Below are positions 1 through 8,371 of a stretch of 64,000 nt of DNA, piece after piece; positions within the stretch are counted from its first letter, which is position 1; each line of letters begins with the position of its first letter. A program made the position numbers and the translations under genes. Below the pieces are notes generated by a model. It saw only the letters and a list, made by a program, of their open reading frames with translations, ran no database searches and was not told the DNA's origin. The DNA comes from Methylobacterium sp. WL1 (GTDB lineage Bacteria; Pseudomonadota; Alphaproteobacteria; Rhizobiales; Beijerinckiaceae): contig NZ_CP042823.1 in assembly GCF_008000895.1 (NCBI RefSeq), positions 4,672,501 through 4,736,500 of the forward strand, written 5' to 3'.

Positions 1-309
1 AACACCCTCGTCGGCGCGACCAACCCGATGGCGTTCAGCGTGCCGGCCTTCCTGAACCAGGCGTTCGGCTGGGTGGCCGCGGTCTTCGTGACGCTGCTCG
101 TCTTCCGCCTGCTCCTCCCGCACGATCCCCGCCGGCAGGCGCGCGACATTCTCGCGGCGGCGGCGGCCGAGATCGCCGCGCGGTCGATCGAGGATCCGAA
201 CACGTGGCCGGCGGCGCATCGGGTCGCCGCCTGCCTGACCGACATGGCGGTGCTGCTCGACGCGCATCCGGACTGGTCCTTCGACCACCACCGGAGCGCG
301 CCATGCTGA
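1..309 (+). CDS. FUSC/AaeB-type aromatic-acid exporter, C-terminal fragment
   Basis: The reading frame is open from the first base of the window, so only the last 102 residues are seen. A hydrophobic segment (around FGWVAAVFVTLLVFRLLLP) is followed by a soluble tail rich in Ala and His. The protein is called from its neighbours: the next two genes encode a DUF1656 protein and an HlyD-type adaptor, the usual partners of FUSC/AaeB inner-membrane exporters of hydroxylated aromatic acids or fusaric acid. Its TGA stop overlaps the ATG of the DUF1656 gene (ATGCTGA), so translation is probably coupled. The fragment alone is not diagnostic; the operon context carries the assignment. Confidence 0.75.
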   Translation, partial: NTLVGATNPMAFSVPAFLNQAFGWVAAVFVTLLVFRLLLPHDPRRQARDILAAAAAEIAARSIEDPNTWPAAHRVAACLTDMAVLLDAHPDWSFDHHRSAPC

Positions 310-497
310 GCGAGGTCGCGATCGGGGGCGTCTACCTGCCGCCCATCCTCGTCTACCTCGTCGCGGCGCTCCCGCTCTTCGCCGCGCTTCGGGCCGTCCT
401 GGACCGGGCCGGGGTGCTGCGCTTCGCTTGGCATCCCGCGCTGCTGGAATTCGCGCTGCTGCTCGCGACGGTCGCGCTTCTCATCCTCCTCGTCTGA
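303..497 (+). CDS. DUF1656 small membrane protein (AaeX-like)
   Basis: This 64-residue protein is almost entirely two hydrophobic helices: one near residues 7-30 (VYLPPILVYLVAALPLFAAL) and one near 43-64. That is the size and form of AaeX/DUF1656 proteins, which sit between the FUSC exporter and the HlyD adaptor in aromatic-acid efflux operons. Its start codon overlaps the upstream stop by seven bases, and the HlyD gene begins 8 bp after its stop. The molecular role of the family is poorly known; assistance to the exporter at the inner membrane is an inference from conserved gene order. Confidence 0.8.
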   Translation: MLSEVAIGGVYLPPILVYLVAALPLFAALRAVLDRAGVLRFAWHPALLEFALLLATVALLILLV

Positions 498-505
498 GTG
501 CCGCC

Positions 506-1423
506 ATGACGGTCCTGAAGCGCCTGCTCCGCCCCGCGCTGACCCTCGCCGCCGTCGCCACCGTCGCCGCGACGGTGCTGCTGCTCGCCGCGCTGTGGCG
601 TACCTACATGCTCGCGCCCTGGACGCGCGACGGGCGAGTCAGCGCCGAGATGGTGCGGGTCACCCCCGAGGTCTCGGGTACGGTCGTCGACGTGCGCGCC
701 GTCGACAACCAGTTCGTCCATCGGGGCGACATCCTCTACGTCATCGATCCGCACCGCTTCCGGCTGGCGCTCGACAGCGCACAGGCCGTGGTCCTGGCCT
801 GGCGCGAGGACGCGGCGCTGAAAACCGCAGCGGCACGCCGGCGCAACCAGCTGAGCCCGGGTGTCGTGGCCTCCGAAGCGGTCGAGCAGGCCAACGGTAT
901 GGCGGCGATCGCGCGTGCGGATCACGACGCCGCGGTCGCCGCCGCCCAGGTCGCCGAGGTCAACCTCGACCGCACCACGATCAGGGCACCTGTGGACGGC
1001 TACGTCACCCACCTCCGGCTGCGGCCGGGAGATTATGCGACGACCGGCGCGACGCGGGTCTCGGTGATCGATGCGGAGGGATTCTGGATCACCGCGTATT
1101 TCGAGGAGACCAAGCTGTCCCGGATCGCGATCGGCGCGCGCGCCGAGATCCGCCTGATGGGTTTCGAGCCGCCCCTCTCCGGGCACGTGGAGAGCATCGG
1201 GCACGGCATTGCCGATGCCAACGAGAGCCGCGACCATCTCGGCCTGCCGACCGTCAACCCGGTCTTCACCTGGGTGCAGCTGGCGCAACGCATTCCCGTC
1301 CAGATCCATATCGACGCGGTGCCGCCGGGGGTGACGCTCGCGGCGTGCATGACCTGCAGCGTGGCCGTCGGGGAAGCCGTGGTCGGCAACCGGCTGCTGT
1401 CCCGGCTAGAATTCCTGCCGTGA
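506..1423 (+). CDS. HlyD-family periplasmic adaptor of aromatic-acid efflux (AaeA-like)
   Basis: The 305-residue membrane-fusion protein links an inner-membrane exporter to the cell exterior. It has one N-terminal signal-anchor helix (about residues 8-32), then a biotinyl-lipoyl-like half (VSGTVVDVRAVDNQFVHRGD, about 55-75), a short helical hairpin, the second lipoyl half (TIRAPVDGYV, near residue 155) and a beta-barrel section (EGFWITAYFEETKLSRI). The length fits AaeA/EmrA-type adaptors. The start at ATG 506 is preferred because the TM anchor follows at once and the gene lies 8 bp after the DUF1656 stop. It is the last gene of the aaeBXA-like operon. The substrate (p-hydroxybenzoate, fusaric acid or another) cannot be read from the sequence. 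Confidence 0.85.
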   Translation: MTVLKRLLRPALTLAAVATVAATVLLLAALWRTYMLAPWTRDGRVSAEMVRVTPEVSGTVVDVRAVDNQFVHRGDILYVIDPHRFRLALDSAQAVVLAWREDAALKTAAARRRNQLSPGVVASEAVEQANGMAAIARADHDAAVAAAQVAEVNLDRTTIRAPVDGYVTHLRLRPGDYATTGATRVSVIDAEGFWITAYFEETKLSRIAIGARAEIRLMGFEPPLSGHVESIGHGIADANESRDHLGLPTVNPVFTWVQLAQRIPVQIHIDAVPPGVTLAACMTCSVAVGEAVVGNRLLSRLEFLP

Positions 1424-1537
1424 CGGCGCCACGGCTCCGCGCCACCGGGTATCGGCAAACCGGAGACGCGCCGGAGACGGAGCGGCCTCCTGTCCGGCCC
1501 GGGATATGTTCGCTCGGGTGGCGCGCGGCTCGTTCTC

Positions 1538-1566
1538 TTGAAAGCCTATTCCGTTCGGCATAAAGA
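1538..1566 (+). promoter_or_regulatory. Candidate sigma-70 type promoter for metB
   Basis: TTGAAA (1538-1543) and TAAAGA (1561-1566) are separated by 17 bp in the 206-bp gap before metB. This is a plausible housekeeping promoter giving a leader of about 60 nt. No riboswitch fold was recognised in the leader. Confidence 0.45.
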
Positions 1567-1629
1567 ACGCGCTGACGACCCGCCGGCCATGCGCGCCGGT
1601 CCGAATTTCGGCGCAGGAAAGACAAGCCG

Positions 1630-2793
1630 ATGCCAGAGGGGCTCGATGCCCGCACGATCGCGGCGACCAACGGGGTGGCCCAGGATACGTCCTTCGGCGC
1701 CGTGATCGCGCCGATCCACCTCTCGACGACCTTCAAGTTTCCCGCCTTCGAGCAACCCGGGCCCTACGATTACTCGCGGCTCGGCAACCCCACCCGCGAC
1801 CAGCTCGCCGACACCATCGCCAAGCTCGAAGGCGGCGCCAGGGCCGTCATGGTGTCGAGCGGCATGGCGGCCATCGATCTCGCCCTGTCGAGCCTGTGTC
1901 CCGGCGACCTGCTGGTCGCGCCGCATGATTGCTACGGCGGGACGCACCGGCTGCTCAGCCTCCGCGCCGCCCGCGGGCAGTACCGGGTGCTGTTCGTCAA
2001 CCAGACCGACCCGGACGCCCTGGCCGCAGCGCTGGCTCAGACACCCAAGGTCGTGCTGATCGAGACCCCGAGCAATCCGCTGATGCGGGTCATGGATGTC
2101 CGCCGCGTCACCCATGCGGCCAAGGCGGTCGGCGCCCTGGCCGTGGTCGACAACACCTTCCTGTCGCCGGCGCTGCAGCGGCCGATCGCCCTCGGGGCGG
2201 ATCTCGTCGTCCACTCCACGACCAAGTTCCTCAACGGCCATTCGGACGTGATCGGCGGGGCCGTGATCGCCGCCGAGGCCTCGGTCGGCGACGGCCTCGC
2301 GGCCTGGGCGAACACGATCGGGGTCACCGGCTCGCCGCTCGACGCCTACCTGACCCTGCGCGGCATCCGCACCCTGTTCGTCCGGGTGGAGCGCCAGCAA
2401 CAGAACGCCGCCCAGCTCGCGGCCTTCCTGGATGCGCATCCGGCCGTGAGCCGTGTCCATTACCCGGGCTTGGCGTCCCACCCGGGCCACGCCATCGCCA
2501 AGGCGCAGCAGGCCGGGTTCGGCGCCATGCTGAGTTTCGAGCTCGTCGGTGGCCGCGCTGCGGTGAAGACCCTGGTGGAGACCCTGCGGGTGTTCACGCT
2601 GGCCGAATCGCTGGGTGGGGTCGAGAGCCTGATCGCGCACCCGCCGACCATGACGCATGCGGCGATGGATCCCGAGGCGCGCGCCATCGCGGGCATCACC
2701 GACGGGCTGCTGCGCCTCTCGATCGGCCTGGAAGCCGTGGACGACCTGCTGGCCGACCTGTCCCACGGCCTGGAGGCGGTGACGCGCGGCTGA
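1630..2793 (+). CDS. metB: Cystathionine gamma-synthase (O-succinylhomoserine thiol-lyase)
   Basis: A 387-residue PLP enzyme of the Cys/Met metabolism family. MetB condenses an acylated homoserine with cysteine to give cystathionine in methionine synthesis. The PLP lysine is Lys199 in HSTTKFLNGHSD; other family marks are YSRLGNPTRD (48-57), SSGMAAI, APHDCYGGTHRL and VDNTFLSPALQ (173-183). The length equals that of E. coli MetB (386), and the C-terminal FTLAESLGGVESLI is typical. A cystathionine gamma-lyase activity cannot be excluded by sequence alone, since the two enzymes share these motifs. The ATG is preceded by AGGAAAG. It stands alone; the gene after it runs on the opposite strand. Confidence 0.88.
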   Translation: MPEGLDARTIAATNGVAQDTSFGAVIAPIHLSTTFKFPAFEQPGPYDYSRLGNPTRDQLADTIAKLEGGARAVMVSSGMAAIDLALSSLCPGDLLVAPHDCYGGTHRLLSLRAARGQYRVLFVNQTDPDALAAALAQTPKVVLIETPSNPLMRVMDVRRVTHAAKAVGALAVVDNTFLSPALQRPIALGADLVVHSTTKFLNGHSDVIGGAVIAAEASVGDGLAAWANTIGVTGSPLDAYLTLRGIRTLFVRVERQQQNAAQLAAFLDAHPAVSRVHYPGLASHPGHAIAKAQQAGFGAMLSFELVGGRAAVKTLVETLRVFTLAESLGGVESLIAHPPTMTHAAMDPEARAIAGITDGLLRLSIGLEAVDDLLADLSHGLEAVTRG

Positions 2794-2802
2794 GCCGGCG
2801 GC

Positions 2803-3579
2803 TCACTCCTCCTCGATCACGCTGAACCCGGACTCGTCCTCGACGACCCGGTACCGGGAGAGGCGCAGGGTCTGCGAGCGCTCGGCCGCCTCGTCCCGGC
2901 ATTTCAGGACGTGGGCGGTCCGGTTGACGACCTGCAGGTTCGGCGCGCCCCAGTAGCCGAGCAGCTCCGGCCAGGGCGCGTCGCGGTGCTCACGCCAGAC
3001 CCGGTAGAGCGGCACGGCGTGGTCCACCTCCGCGGTGCGCAGCAGCCGCTTACCGGAGGCCTTGCAGCGATGCCCCTGATGGCGCTTCAGGACGCGGACC
3101 TGCTCGTGCGGCGCGATCCAGAACTTCCAGGCGGCGACACAGGCGGCGTGCCAGGCGGCCTTACCGTTGGGAACGCCCTGCCCCCAGAGGTCGCGGTGCC
3201 AGCCGAACCGGTAGACCGGCTGGCCGCAGATGCAGCAGGCGCCGCGGCCGCGGGCGAAGGCCGGCTCGCGGAACGGGGCGGGCGGGATCCGGAAGCTCGC
3301 CGGGCGGCCGCCGGCGCCGCCCTCGCCGAGCTGCCAGGTCCAGCCCTCCGGCGTCCCCGAGCGCGCGGCCAGGGCCCGGGCCAGCCAGTCGGCCCGCAGG
3401 ATGTGGTTGCGCCAGTAGCTCTCCACCGCCAGGCGCGGAGTCGGCGGGATCAGCGGCCGCGTCAGCGCGTGGTGCAGGATTGGCGCCGGGAAGATCGCGG
3501 GCAGGGCCCGCTCCAGTCGGGCCTGGGCCTTGGCGTTCTTCTGGTCACGCCAAGTGGATGTCGTGTTCGATGCCGTCAT
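2803..3579 (-). CDS. HNH-endonuclease-like protein of unknown role
   Basis: A 258-residue protein, cytoplasmic by appearance. The C-terminal third carries an HNH-like pattern: a metal-binding-like CCICGQP near residue 115, a HAAC about 35 residues later, then AEVDHAVPLYRVW, and finally NLQVVNRTAHVLKCR, which resembles the terminal H/N part of a beta-beta-alpha-metal fold. The N-terminal part (residues 30-80) is helical and unrecognised. The start at ATG 3579 is chosen because the open frame further upstream runs through a parS-like site (3659-3674). The gene converges with metB and is monocistronic. Nuclease activity is an inference; no restriction partner or phage gene lies nearby. Confidence 0.6.
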   Translation of the reverse strand: MTASNTTSTWRDQKNAKAQARLERALPAIFPAPILHHALTRPLIPPTPRLAVESYWRNHILRADWLARALAARSGTPEGWTWQLGEGGAGGRPASFRIPPAPFREPAFARGRGACCICGQPVYRFGWHRDLWGQGVPNGKAAWHAACVAAWKFWIAPHEQVRVLKRHQGHRCKASGKRLLRTAEVDHAVPLYRVWREHRDAPWPELLGYWGAPNLQVVNRTAHVLKCRDEAAERSQTLRLSRYRVVEDESGFSVIEEE

Positions 3580-3658
3580 GCCCGGCCGTGCTAGCGCGCG
3601 ACGCACGGGAAGGCGACGGCATCCGGGCCACAGGTTCGGGCCGGCAGACTTAAGGCAG

Positions 3659-3674
3659 TGTTTCCCGTGAAACA
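3659..3674. promoter_or_regulatory. parS-like ParB-binding site, copy 1
   Basis: The minus strand reads TGTTTCACGGGAAACA, one base away from the bacterial parS consensus TGTTTCACGTGAAACA. The identical 16-mer, including the deviant G, occurs at 31695 and 39222. It lies about 80 bp upstream of the HNH-like gene. Confidence 0.55.
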
Positions 3675-3709
3675 TCGCCGCCGGGGCAGGAGGTCGCGCC
3701 CTCGGATGC

Positions 3710-3904
3710 CTACAGGTCGATCGACATCGACAGCAGGGAGGTGCGTGGGCCGCCCTGGAAGACGGTGCCGAACGCGGCGACCCCGGTCGAGTACCGCGTC
3801 CCGGTGGCGTTCAGCACATTGGCCCGGAACGTCGTCCGGCGACCGTCGAGCACCGTGGCGTGGTGCAGGCCGAGATCGAGCCGTGCCCAGTCCGGCAGCC
3901 CGGG
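3710..3904 (-). pseudogene. TonB-dependent receptor remnant, C-terminal end only
   Basis: Sixty-four codons on the minus strand, ending in a TAG at 3710-3712, read like the final beta-strands of a TonB-dependent siderophore receptor: WARLDLGLHHATVLDGRR, then FRANVLNATGTRYSTG, and a closing GPRTSLLSMSIDL. The pattern of a last strand ending in hydrophobic-x-hydrophobic at the carboxyl end is typical for these outer-membrane barrels. No plug, TonB box or earlier barrel sequence is visible upstream in any frame; the sequence before it is the start region of an unrelated gene. It is read as a decayed fragment left by deletion or rearrangement. Confidence 0.6.
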
Positions 3905-4003
3905 CGTTCCGCATGAAAAAGAAGTGTTCATGCCTTTCCGGCCAGCGTTCCGCGGTCCGGCCGCGCATCCGCGCCGGCGTAATTCGCCTCCGGGGAGACC
4001 GCG

Positions 4004-4447
4004 ATGCCCTCGAACCCCTTCACCGTGGCCGGCTCGACCGGGATCCTTGCCCTCGCCGCGCTCTGGACCTGCGCCCTTCCTTTCGCGAGCGCCCGGGCCG
4101 ACCAGCCTTCGGCCAAGCTGTGCCGGGCCGCGACCTCGACGCCAGAGACCCAAACCTGCCTGCACAAGGCCCTCGAGGCGGCCGACGCGAAGCTCAACGC
4201 CGCCTACAAGAAGGCCCTGTCGGTCATCGAACAGGACGACCGCCCGCTGGACGCCAAGGCGACCTGGAAGGCCCAGTTCACGGCGGCCCAGCGCGCCTGG
4301 ATCGCCTTCCGGGACGCCGATTGCGGCGATCTCACTTTCAGCGAGTGGAACAACGGCAGCGGCACCACCGGGGCGCTGTATGCCTGCAGGTACGACAAGA
4401 CCGTCCAGCGGACCGAGGACATCCTGAGCCGGTACCCGCTTCAGTAG
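4004..4447 (+). CDS. LprI/DUF1311-family secreted protein
   Basis: The 147-residue protein has an N-terminal signal sequence (hydrophobic residues 13-30, ending near ASARADQ) and a mature helical domain with cysteines at the start (KLCRAATSTPETQTCL), in the middle (RDADCGDL) and near the end (YACRYDKT). This Cys spacing and the WIAFRDADC motif are features of the DUF1311/LprI family, some members of which inhibit host lysozyme. A periplasmic location is expected. GGGGAGA lies 6-12 nt before the ATG. It is a single gene between a receptor remnant and pxpA. Lysozyme inhibition is a family-level possibility, not shown here. Confidence 0.8.
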   Translation: MPSNPFTVAGSTGILALAALWTCALPFASARADQPSAKLCRAATSTPETQTCLHKALEAADAKLNAAYKKALSVIEQDDRPLDAKATWKAQFTAAQRAWIAFRDADCGDLTFSEWNNGSGTTGALYACRYDKTVQRTEDILSRYPLQ

Positions 4448-4533
4448 AGAGGTGGCTCCCGCCTCGGAGGCGGCGGCGGGCAACTGGTCCGACCCTTGAA
4501 TGCGCGCAACCGCTGCGCACGCGAGGGACCTCG

Positions 4534-5319
4534 ATGATCGTCGACCTGAACTGCGACATGGGCGAGGGTTTCGGCGTCTACCGCCTCGGCGACGATGCCG
4601 GGATGCTGGCGATCGCCAGTTCGGCCAACATCGCCTGCGGGTTCCACGCCGGCGACCCGCTGGTCATGCACGAGACCCTGACGCTCGCCGCCTGCGCCGG
4701 GGTCCAGGCCGGGGCGCATCCGGGCTTCCTCGATCTCTGGGGCTTCGGCCGGCGCCCGATCCACGGCGAGCGCCCGGCCGACGTCGAGAAGGCCGTGCTC
4801 TATCAGGTCGGCGCCCTCCTGGCGCTGGCCCAGGATGCCGGCTGCCCGGTGCGGCACGTGAAGACCCACGGGGCGCTGGGCAACATCGCCAACGCGGACG
4901 CGGATCTCGCCCTGGCGGTGGCCCGGGCGATCCGGACGCTGGACCGCGACCTGATCTTCGTGGTCATGCCCGGCCTCGAGACCGAGCGGGCCGGCGAGCG
5001 GCTCGGTTTGCCACTGGCGCGCGAGATCTACGCCGACCGGGCTTACGCCGAGACCGGCAACCTGGTCTCGCGCACGCGCCCGGGCGCGGTCCTGCACGAT
5101 CCGGCCGAGGCGGCGGAGCGCGTGGTGCGGATGATCGAGGACCGCGCCATCACGTGCCTGTCCGGGCGACGCATCCCGGCCCGAATCGACAGCATCTGCG
5201 TCCACGGCGACACACCGGGCGCGGTCGCGATGGCCGCGCGGGTGCGGTCCGACCTGGCCGCCCTGGGGATCGCCATCAGGCCGATGGCCCAGGTGATCGG
5301 TCGCGCGATCGGCGCCTGA
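4534..5319 (+). CDS. pxpA: 5-oxoprolinase subunit A (LamB/YcsF family)
   Basis: A 261-residue cytoplasmic protein with the YcsF hallmarks DLNCDMGEGFGVYRLGDD at the very N-terminus, ANIACGFHAGDPLVM (residues 30-44), GAHPGF, and HVKTHGALGN near residue 110. PxpA works with PxpB and PxpC to open 5-oxoproline with ATP. Neither pxpB nor pxpC is next to it, which is unusual because the three are commonly clustered; here an LprI-like gene precedes it and a decarboxylase follows. The ATG is supported by GAGGGACC upstream. The partners may lie elsewhere in the genome. Confidence 0.88.
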   Translation: MIVDLNCDMGEGFGVYRLGDDAGMLAIASSANIACGFHAGDPLVMHETLTLAACAGVQAGAHPGFLDLWGFGRRPIHGERPADVEKAVLYQVGALLALAQDAGCPVRHVKTHGALGNIANADADLALAVARAIRTLDRDLIFVVMPGLETERAGERLGLPLAREIYADRAYAETGNLVSRTRPGAVLHDPAEAAERVVRMIEDRAITCLSGRRIPARIDSICVHGDTPGAVAMAARVRSDLAALGIAIRPMAQVIGRAIGA

Positions 5320-5425
5320 GTTCGCCGATTCCGTCCGGTTTCAGCCGCGATCCGCCTCACCGTCATGCAAACGTCGCAGATGGGCCAGAAAGCCACTCGC
5401 TGCTTACGAGGCTTTGAGAGGCCCT

Positions 5426-7771
5426 ATGGATTTCCACCGTCGCTTCACGGTTCTGATGTGCGCCCCCGCCTTCGATCCGGACGACCTGGAGGGCGCGCGC
5501 GTCGCCCAGATCGTGGCGGCGGTGGAGAATCGCGGCTTCGAGGTGGTGCGGGCCCGGCGGGTCGAGGACGCGGCGATCGCCGTGCAGACCGATGCCGCCA
5601 TCGGCTGCATGGTGGTCGACTGGGGCAAGCGCGGTCTCGACGGCAAGGCCGCCGCGCTCATCGACATGATGCGCAAGCGCGGCCTGGAGATGCCGATCGT
5701 CATCATGGTCCGCCGCAAGCGGCTGGAGGACATCCCGGTCGAGCTCCTGGACTTCATCGACGGCTACATCTTCCTGGCGGAAGAGACGCCGGAATTCATC
5801 GCCCGCGGCCTGGTCAGCCGGGTGACGCAATATGCCGAGACCCTGAAGACGCCGTTCTTCGGCGCGCTCGTGGACTATGCCGAGAAGGGCAACCAGCTCT
5901 GGACCTGCCCGGGGCACAACGGCGGCATCTTCTACAACCGCTCACCCATCGGCCGGATCTTCGTGGAGCACCTCGGCGAGGCGATCTTTCGCGACGACCT
6001 CGACAATTCGGTGCTCGACCTCGGCGACCTGCTGACCCACGAAGGGCCCGCGCTCAAGGCCCAGAAGGAGGCCGCCAAGATCTTCGGGGCGGAGAAGACC
6101 TACTTCGTCCTCAACGGCACCTCGGCCTCCAACAAGATCGTCCTGTCCTCGCTGGTGGCCGAGGACGACCTCGTTCTGTTCGACCGCAACAACCACAAGG
6201 CGGCCCATCACGGCGCCCTGTTCCTGGGCGGCGGCATCCCGATCTTCCTGGAGACGGACCGGAACGCCTTCGGCTTGATCGGTCCGATCTATCACGAGGC
6301 CCTGGACGAGACCCGGATCCGGGAAAAGATCCGCGCCAACCCGCTGGTCACCGACCCCGAGGCTTGGCGCCGGGAGCGGCCGTTCCGGGTCGCGGTGATC
6401 GAGCAATGCACCTATGACGGCACGATCTACGACGCGCAGGAGATCCTGGAGCGGATCGGCCACCTCTGCGACTACATCCTGTTCGACGAGGCCTGGGCGG
6501 GCTTCATGAAGTTCCACCCGCTCTTCGCGCGCCGCTTCGCCATGGGACTCACCGGCCTCGACGAGACTTCGCCGGGCATCGTCGCCACGCAATCGACCCA
6601 CAAGCAGCTGGCGAGCTTCTCACAGGCCTCGCAGATCCACACCCGCGACGGCCATATCCGCGGCCAGACCCGGCGCGTGGAGCACAAGCGCCTCAACGAG
6701 AGCTTCCTGGTCCACGCCTCGACCTCGCCGTTCTACCCGCTCTTCGCCTCCCTCGATGTCGGCGCCCAGATGATGAAGGGCCGCTCGGGCATGATCCTGT
6801 GGGACGACACGATCCGGCTCGGGATCGAATGGCGCAAGAAGGTCCGGGCGATCCGTCGGGAGTTCGAGGAGAACGAGGCCGATCCACTGCGGCGCTGGTT
6901 CTTCGACCCGTTCGTGCCGGACGTGACCACCAACGCCGACGGGGCCGAGGTGCCGTGGGAGAAGGTGCCCACCGACGAGCTCGCCGCCGACCCGCGGCAC
7001 TGGGAACTGAAGCCCGGTGCCCGCTGGCACGGGTTCACCCATGTGGCGCCGGGCTACGCGATCACCGACCCGAACAAGCTCACGGTGCTCACCCCGGGCT
7101 TCGACCGACGGACCGGGGCCTATGCCGACCACGGCGTGCCGGCCCCGATCGTCGCGCAGTACCTGCGCGAGAACCGGATCGTGGCCGAGAAGAACGACCT
7201 GAACTCGCTGCTCTTCCTGCTGACGCCGGGCGTCGAGTCGTCCAAGGCCGGAACCCTGATCTCCGGCCTCGTCGCGTTCAAGCGGCACCACGACGACAAC
7301 GTGCCGCTCGAGGATGCGATGCCGGAATTCGTCAACCGCCGGCCCAACCGCTACCGGGGCGTGCGCCTGCGCGACCTCTGCGCCGAGTTCCACGCCTTCC
7401 ACCGGGAGGCCAACACCTCCATGCTCCAGCGTCGGCAATTCGCCCCCGAACACCTGCCCGAGATGGTGATGCCGCCCAAGCGCGCCGCCCAGATGCTGAC
7501 CCGCAACAAGGTCGATTACGTGCCGATCGCCGAGGCCGAGGGGCGCATCGCCTCGACCCTGATGCTGGTCTACCCGCCGGGCATCGGCACCGTCCTGCCG
7601 GGCGAGCGCCTGGACGACAGGGCCAAGCCGATGCTCGACTATTTCAAGATGTTCGAGGCCTCGGCCAACCTGTTCCCCGGCTTCGAGGCCGAGATCCAGG
7701 GGGTCTACCGCGAGGTCGAGCCGGACGGGCGGATCCGCTTCCACACCTACGTCGTGCGGGACGGCGCCTGA
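5426..7771 (+). CDS. Large PLP-dependent Orn/Lys/Arg decarboxylase
   Basis: A 781-residue fold-type I decarboxylase of the AdiA/LdcC/SpeC class, in the usual size range. The N-terminal wing domain (about 1-140) is receiver-like (VLMCAPAFDPDDLEGARV, CMVVDWGKRG). The PLP domain has TCPGHNGG, NGTSASNKIV, DRNNHKAAHHG and the Schiff-base lysine Lys393 in TQSTHKQLASFSQASQ. A C-terminal domain follows from about residue 560. The substrate among ornithine, lysine and arginine is not decided by these motifs. ATG 5426 is preferred, with GAGAGG five bases before it, over an upstream TTG. Its TGA overlaps the ATG of a GNAT acetyltransferase, so the product may be a polyamine or diamine that the partner acetylates (inference). 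Confidence 0.88.
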   Translation: MDFHRRFTVLMCAPAFDPDDLEGARVAQIVAAVENRGFEVVRARRVEDAAIAVQTDAAIGCMVVDWGKRGLDGKAAALIDMMRKRGLEMPIVIMVRRKRLEDIPVELLDFIDGYIFLAEETPEFIARGLVSRVTQYAETLKTPFFGALVDYAEKGNQLWTCPGHNGGIFYNRSPIGRIFVEHLGEAIFRDDLDNSVLDLGDLLTHEGPALKAQKEAAKIFGAEKTYFVLNGTSASNKIVLSSLVAEDDLVLFDRNNHKAAHHGALFLGGGIPIFLETDRNAFGLIGPIYHEALDETRIREKIRANPLVTDPEAWRRERPFRVAVIEQCTYDGTIYDAQEILERIGHLCDYILFDEAWAGFMKFHPLFARRFAMGLTGLDETSPGIVATQSTHKQLASFSQASQIHTRDGHIRGQTRRVEHKRLNESFLVHASTSPFYPLFASLDVGAQMMKGRSGMILWDDTIRLGIEWRKKVRAIRREFEENEADPLRRWFFDPFVPDVTTNADGAEVPWEKVPTDELAADPRHWELKPGARWHGFTHVAPGYAITDPNKLTVLTPGFDRRTGAYADHGVPAPIVAQYLRENRIVAEKNDLNSLLFLLTPGVESSKAGTLISGLVAFKRHHDDNVPLEDAMPEFVNRRPNRYRGVRLRDLCAEFHAFHREANTSMLQRRQFAPEHLPEMVMPPKRAAQMLTRNKVDYVPIAEAEGRIASTLMLVYPPGIGTVLPGERLDDRAKPMLDYFKMFEASANLFPGFEAEIQGVYREVEPDGRIRFHTYVVRDGA

Positions 7772-8355
7772 TGGAGATCGAGCCCGAAGAGGGCGCCCCG
7801 ATCCCGGCGCGGCCGAGCCCGGACATCATCATCCGCGCCTCCTCGGACGCGGATGTCGAGGCGATGGTGGCGATCTACGAGCACCATATCGGCAAGGGCG
7901 TCGGCAACGTCGCCGAATTCGACGACGAAGCGCGCCTGCTGCCCGACGACCTGAAGCGCCGGCGCAAGACCATGCGCAAGAAGCGCCTGCCCCACCTCGT
8001 CGCCGAGCGCGGCGGCCAGGTGGCGGGCTACGCCTACGCGGTGCCGTTCCGGAAGCGTCCGGCTTATCGCTACACGCTCAAGCACTCGATCTACGTGCAT
8101 CCCGACCACCTCCATGCCGGGATCGGGCGCCGCCTCCTGCCGGCCCTGATCGAGGCCTGCGCGGCCGGCGGCTACCGCCAGATGATCGGCTACATCGACG
8201 CGCAGAACGCCGCGTCCCTCCGCCTTCACGAGACCTGCGGCTTCGTCCAGGTCGGCTACCTGAAGGCGGTGGGCTTCAAATACGGCCGCTGGTCGGACAG
8301 CGTGATGGTGCAGCGGGCGCTGGGCACCGGTTCCGAGGACCAGCCGGGGACGTAG
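7771..8355 (+). CDS. GNAT-family N-acetyltransferase
   Basis: A 194-residue acetyltransferase. The GNAT core is visible: an N-terminal strand (IIIRASSDADVEAMVAIYEHHIG), GGQVAGYAYAVPFRKRPAY, the motif-A region SIYVHPDHLHAGIGRRLL, which holds the acetyl-CoA pyrophosphate loop (HAGIGRR), and SLRLHETCGFVQVG as motif B. It resembles phosphinothricin-acetyltransferase-like members. Its ATG overlaps the decarboxylase stop (TGATG), a tight coupling. The acceptor is unknown; a diamine or polyamine made by the decarboxylase is a reasonable guess from context only. Confidence 0.88.
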   Translation: MEIEPEEGAPIPARPSPDIIIRASSDADVEAMVAIYEHHIGKGVGNVAEFDDEARLLPDDLKRRRKTMRKKRLPHLVAERGGQVAGYAYAVPFRKRPAYRYTLKHSIYVHPDHLHAGIGRRLLPALIEACAAGGYRQMIGYIDAQNAASLRLHETCGFVQVGYLKAVGFKYGRWSDSVMVQRALGTGSEDQPGT

Positions 8356-8371
8356 GCAGCGACGGGACCGG

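Noticed and set aside
1424..1629. A SAM riboswitch before metB
   Set aside because: The leader after the candidate promoter is about 60 nt and shows no SAM-I or SAM-II type pairing.
5320..5425. A speF-type leader RNA before the decarboxylase
   Set aside because: The known alphaproteobacterial leader upstream of such genes came to mind, but the gap is only 106 bp and I could not find a matching fold.
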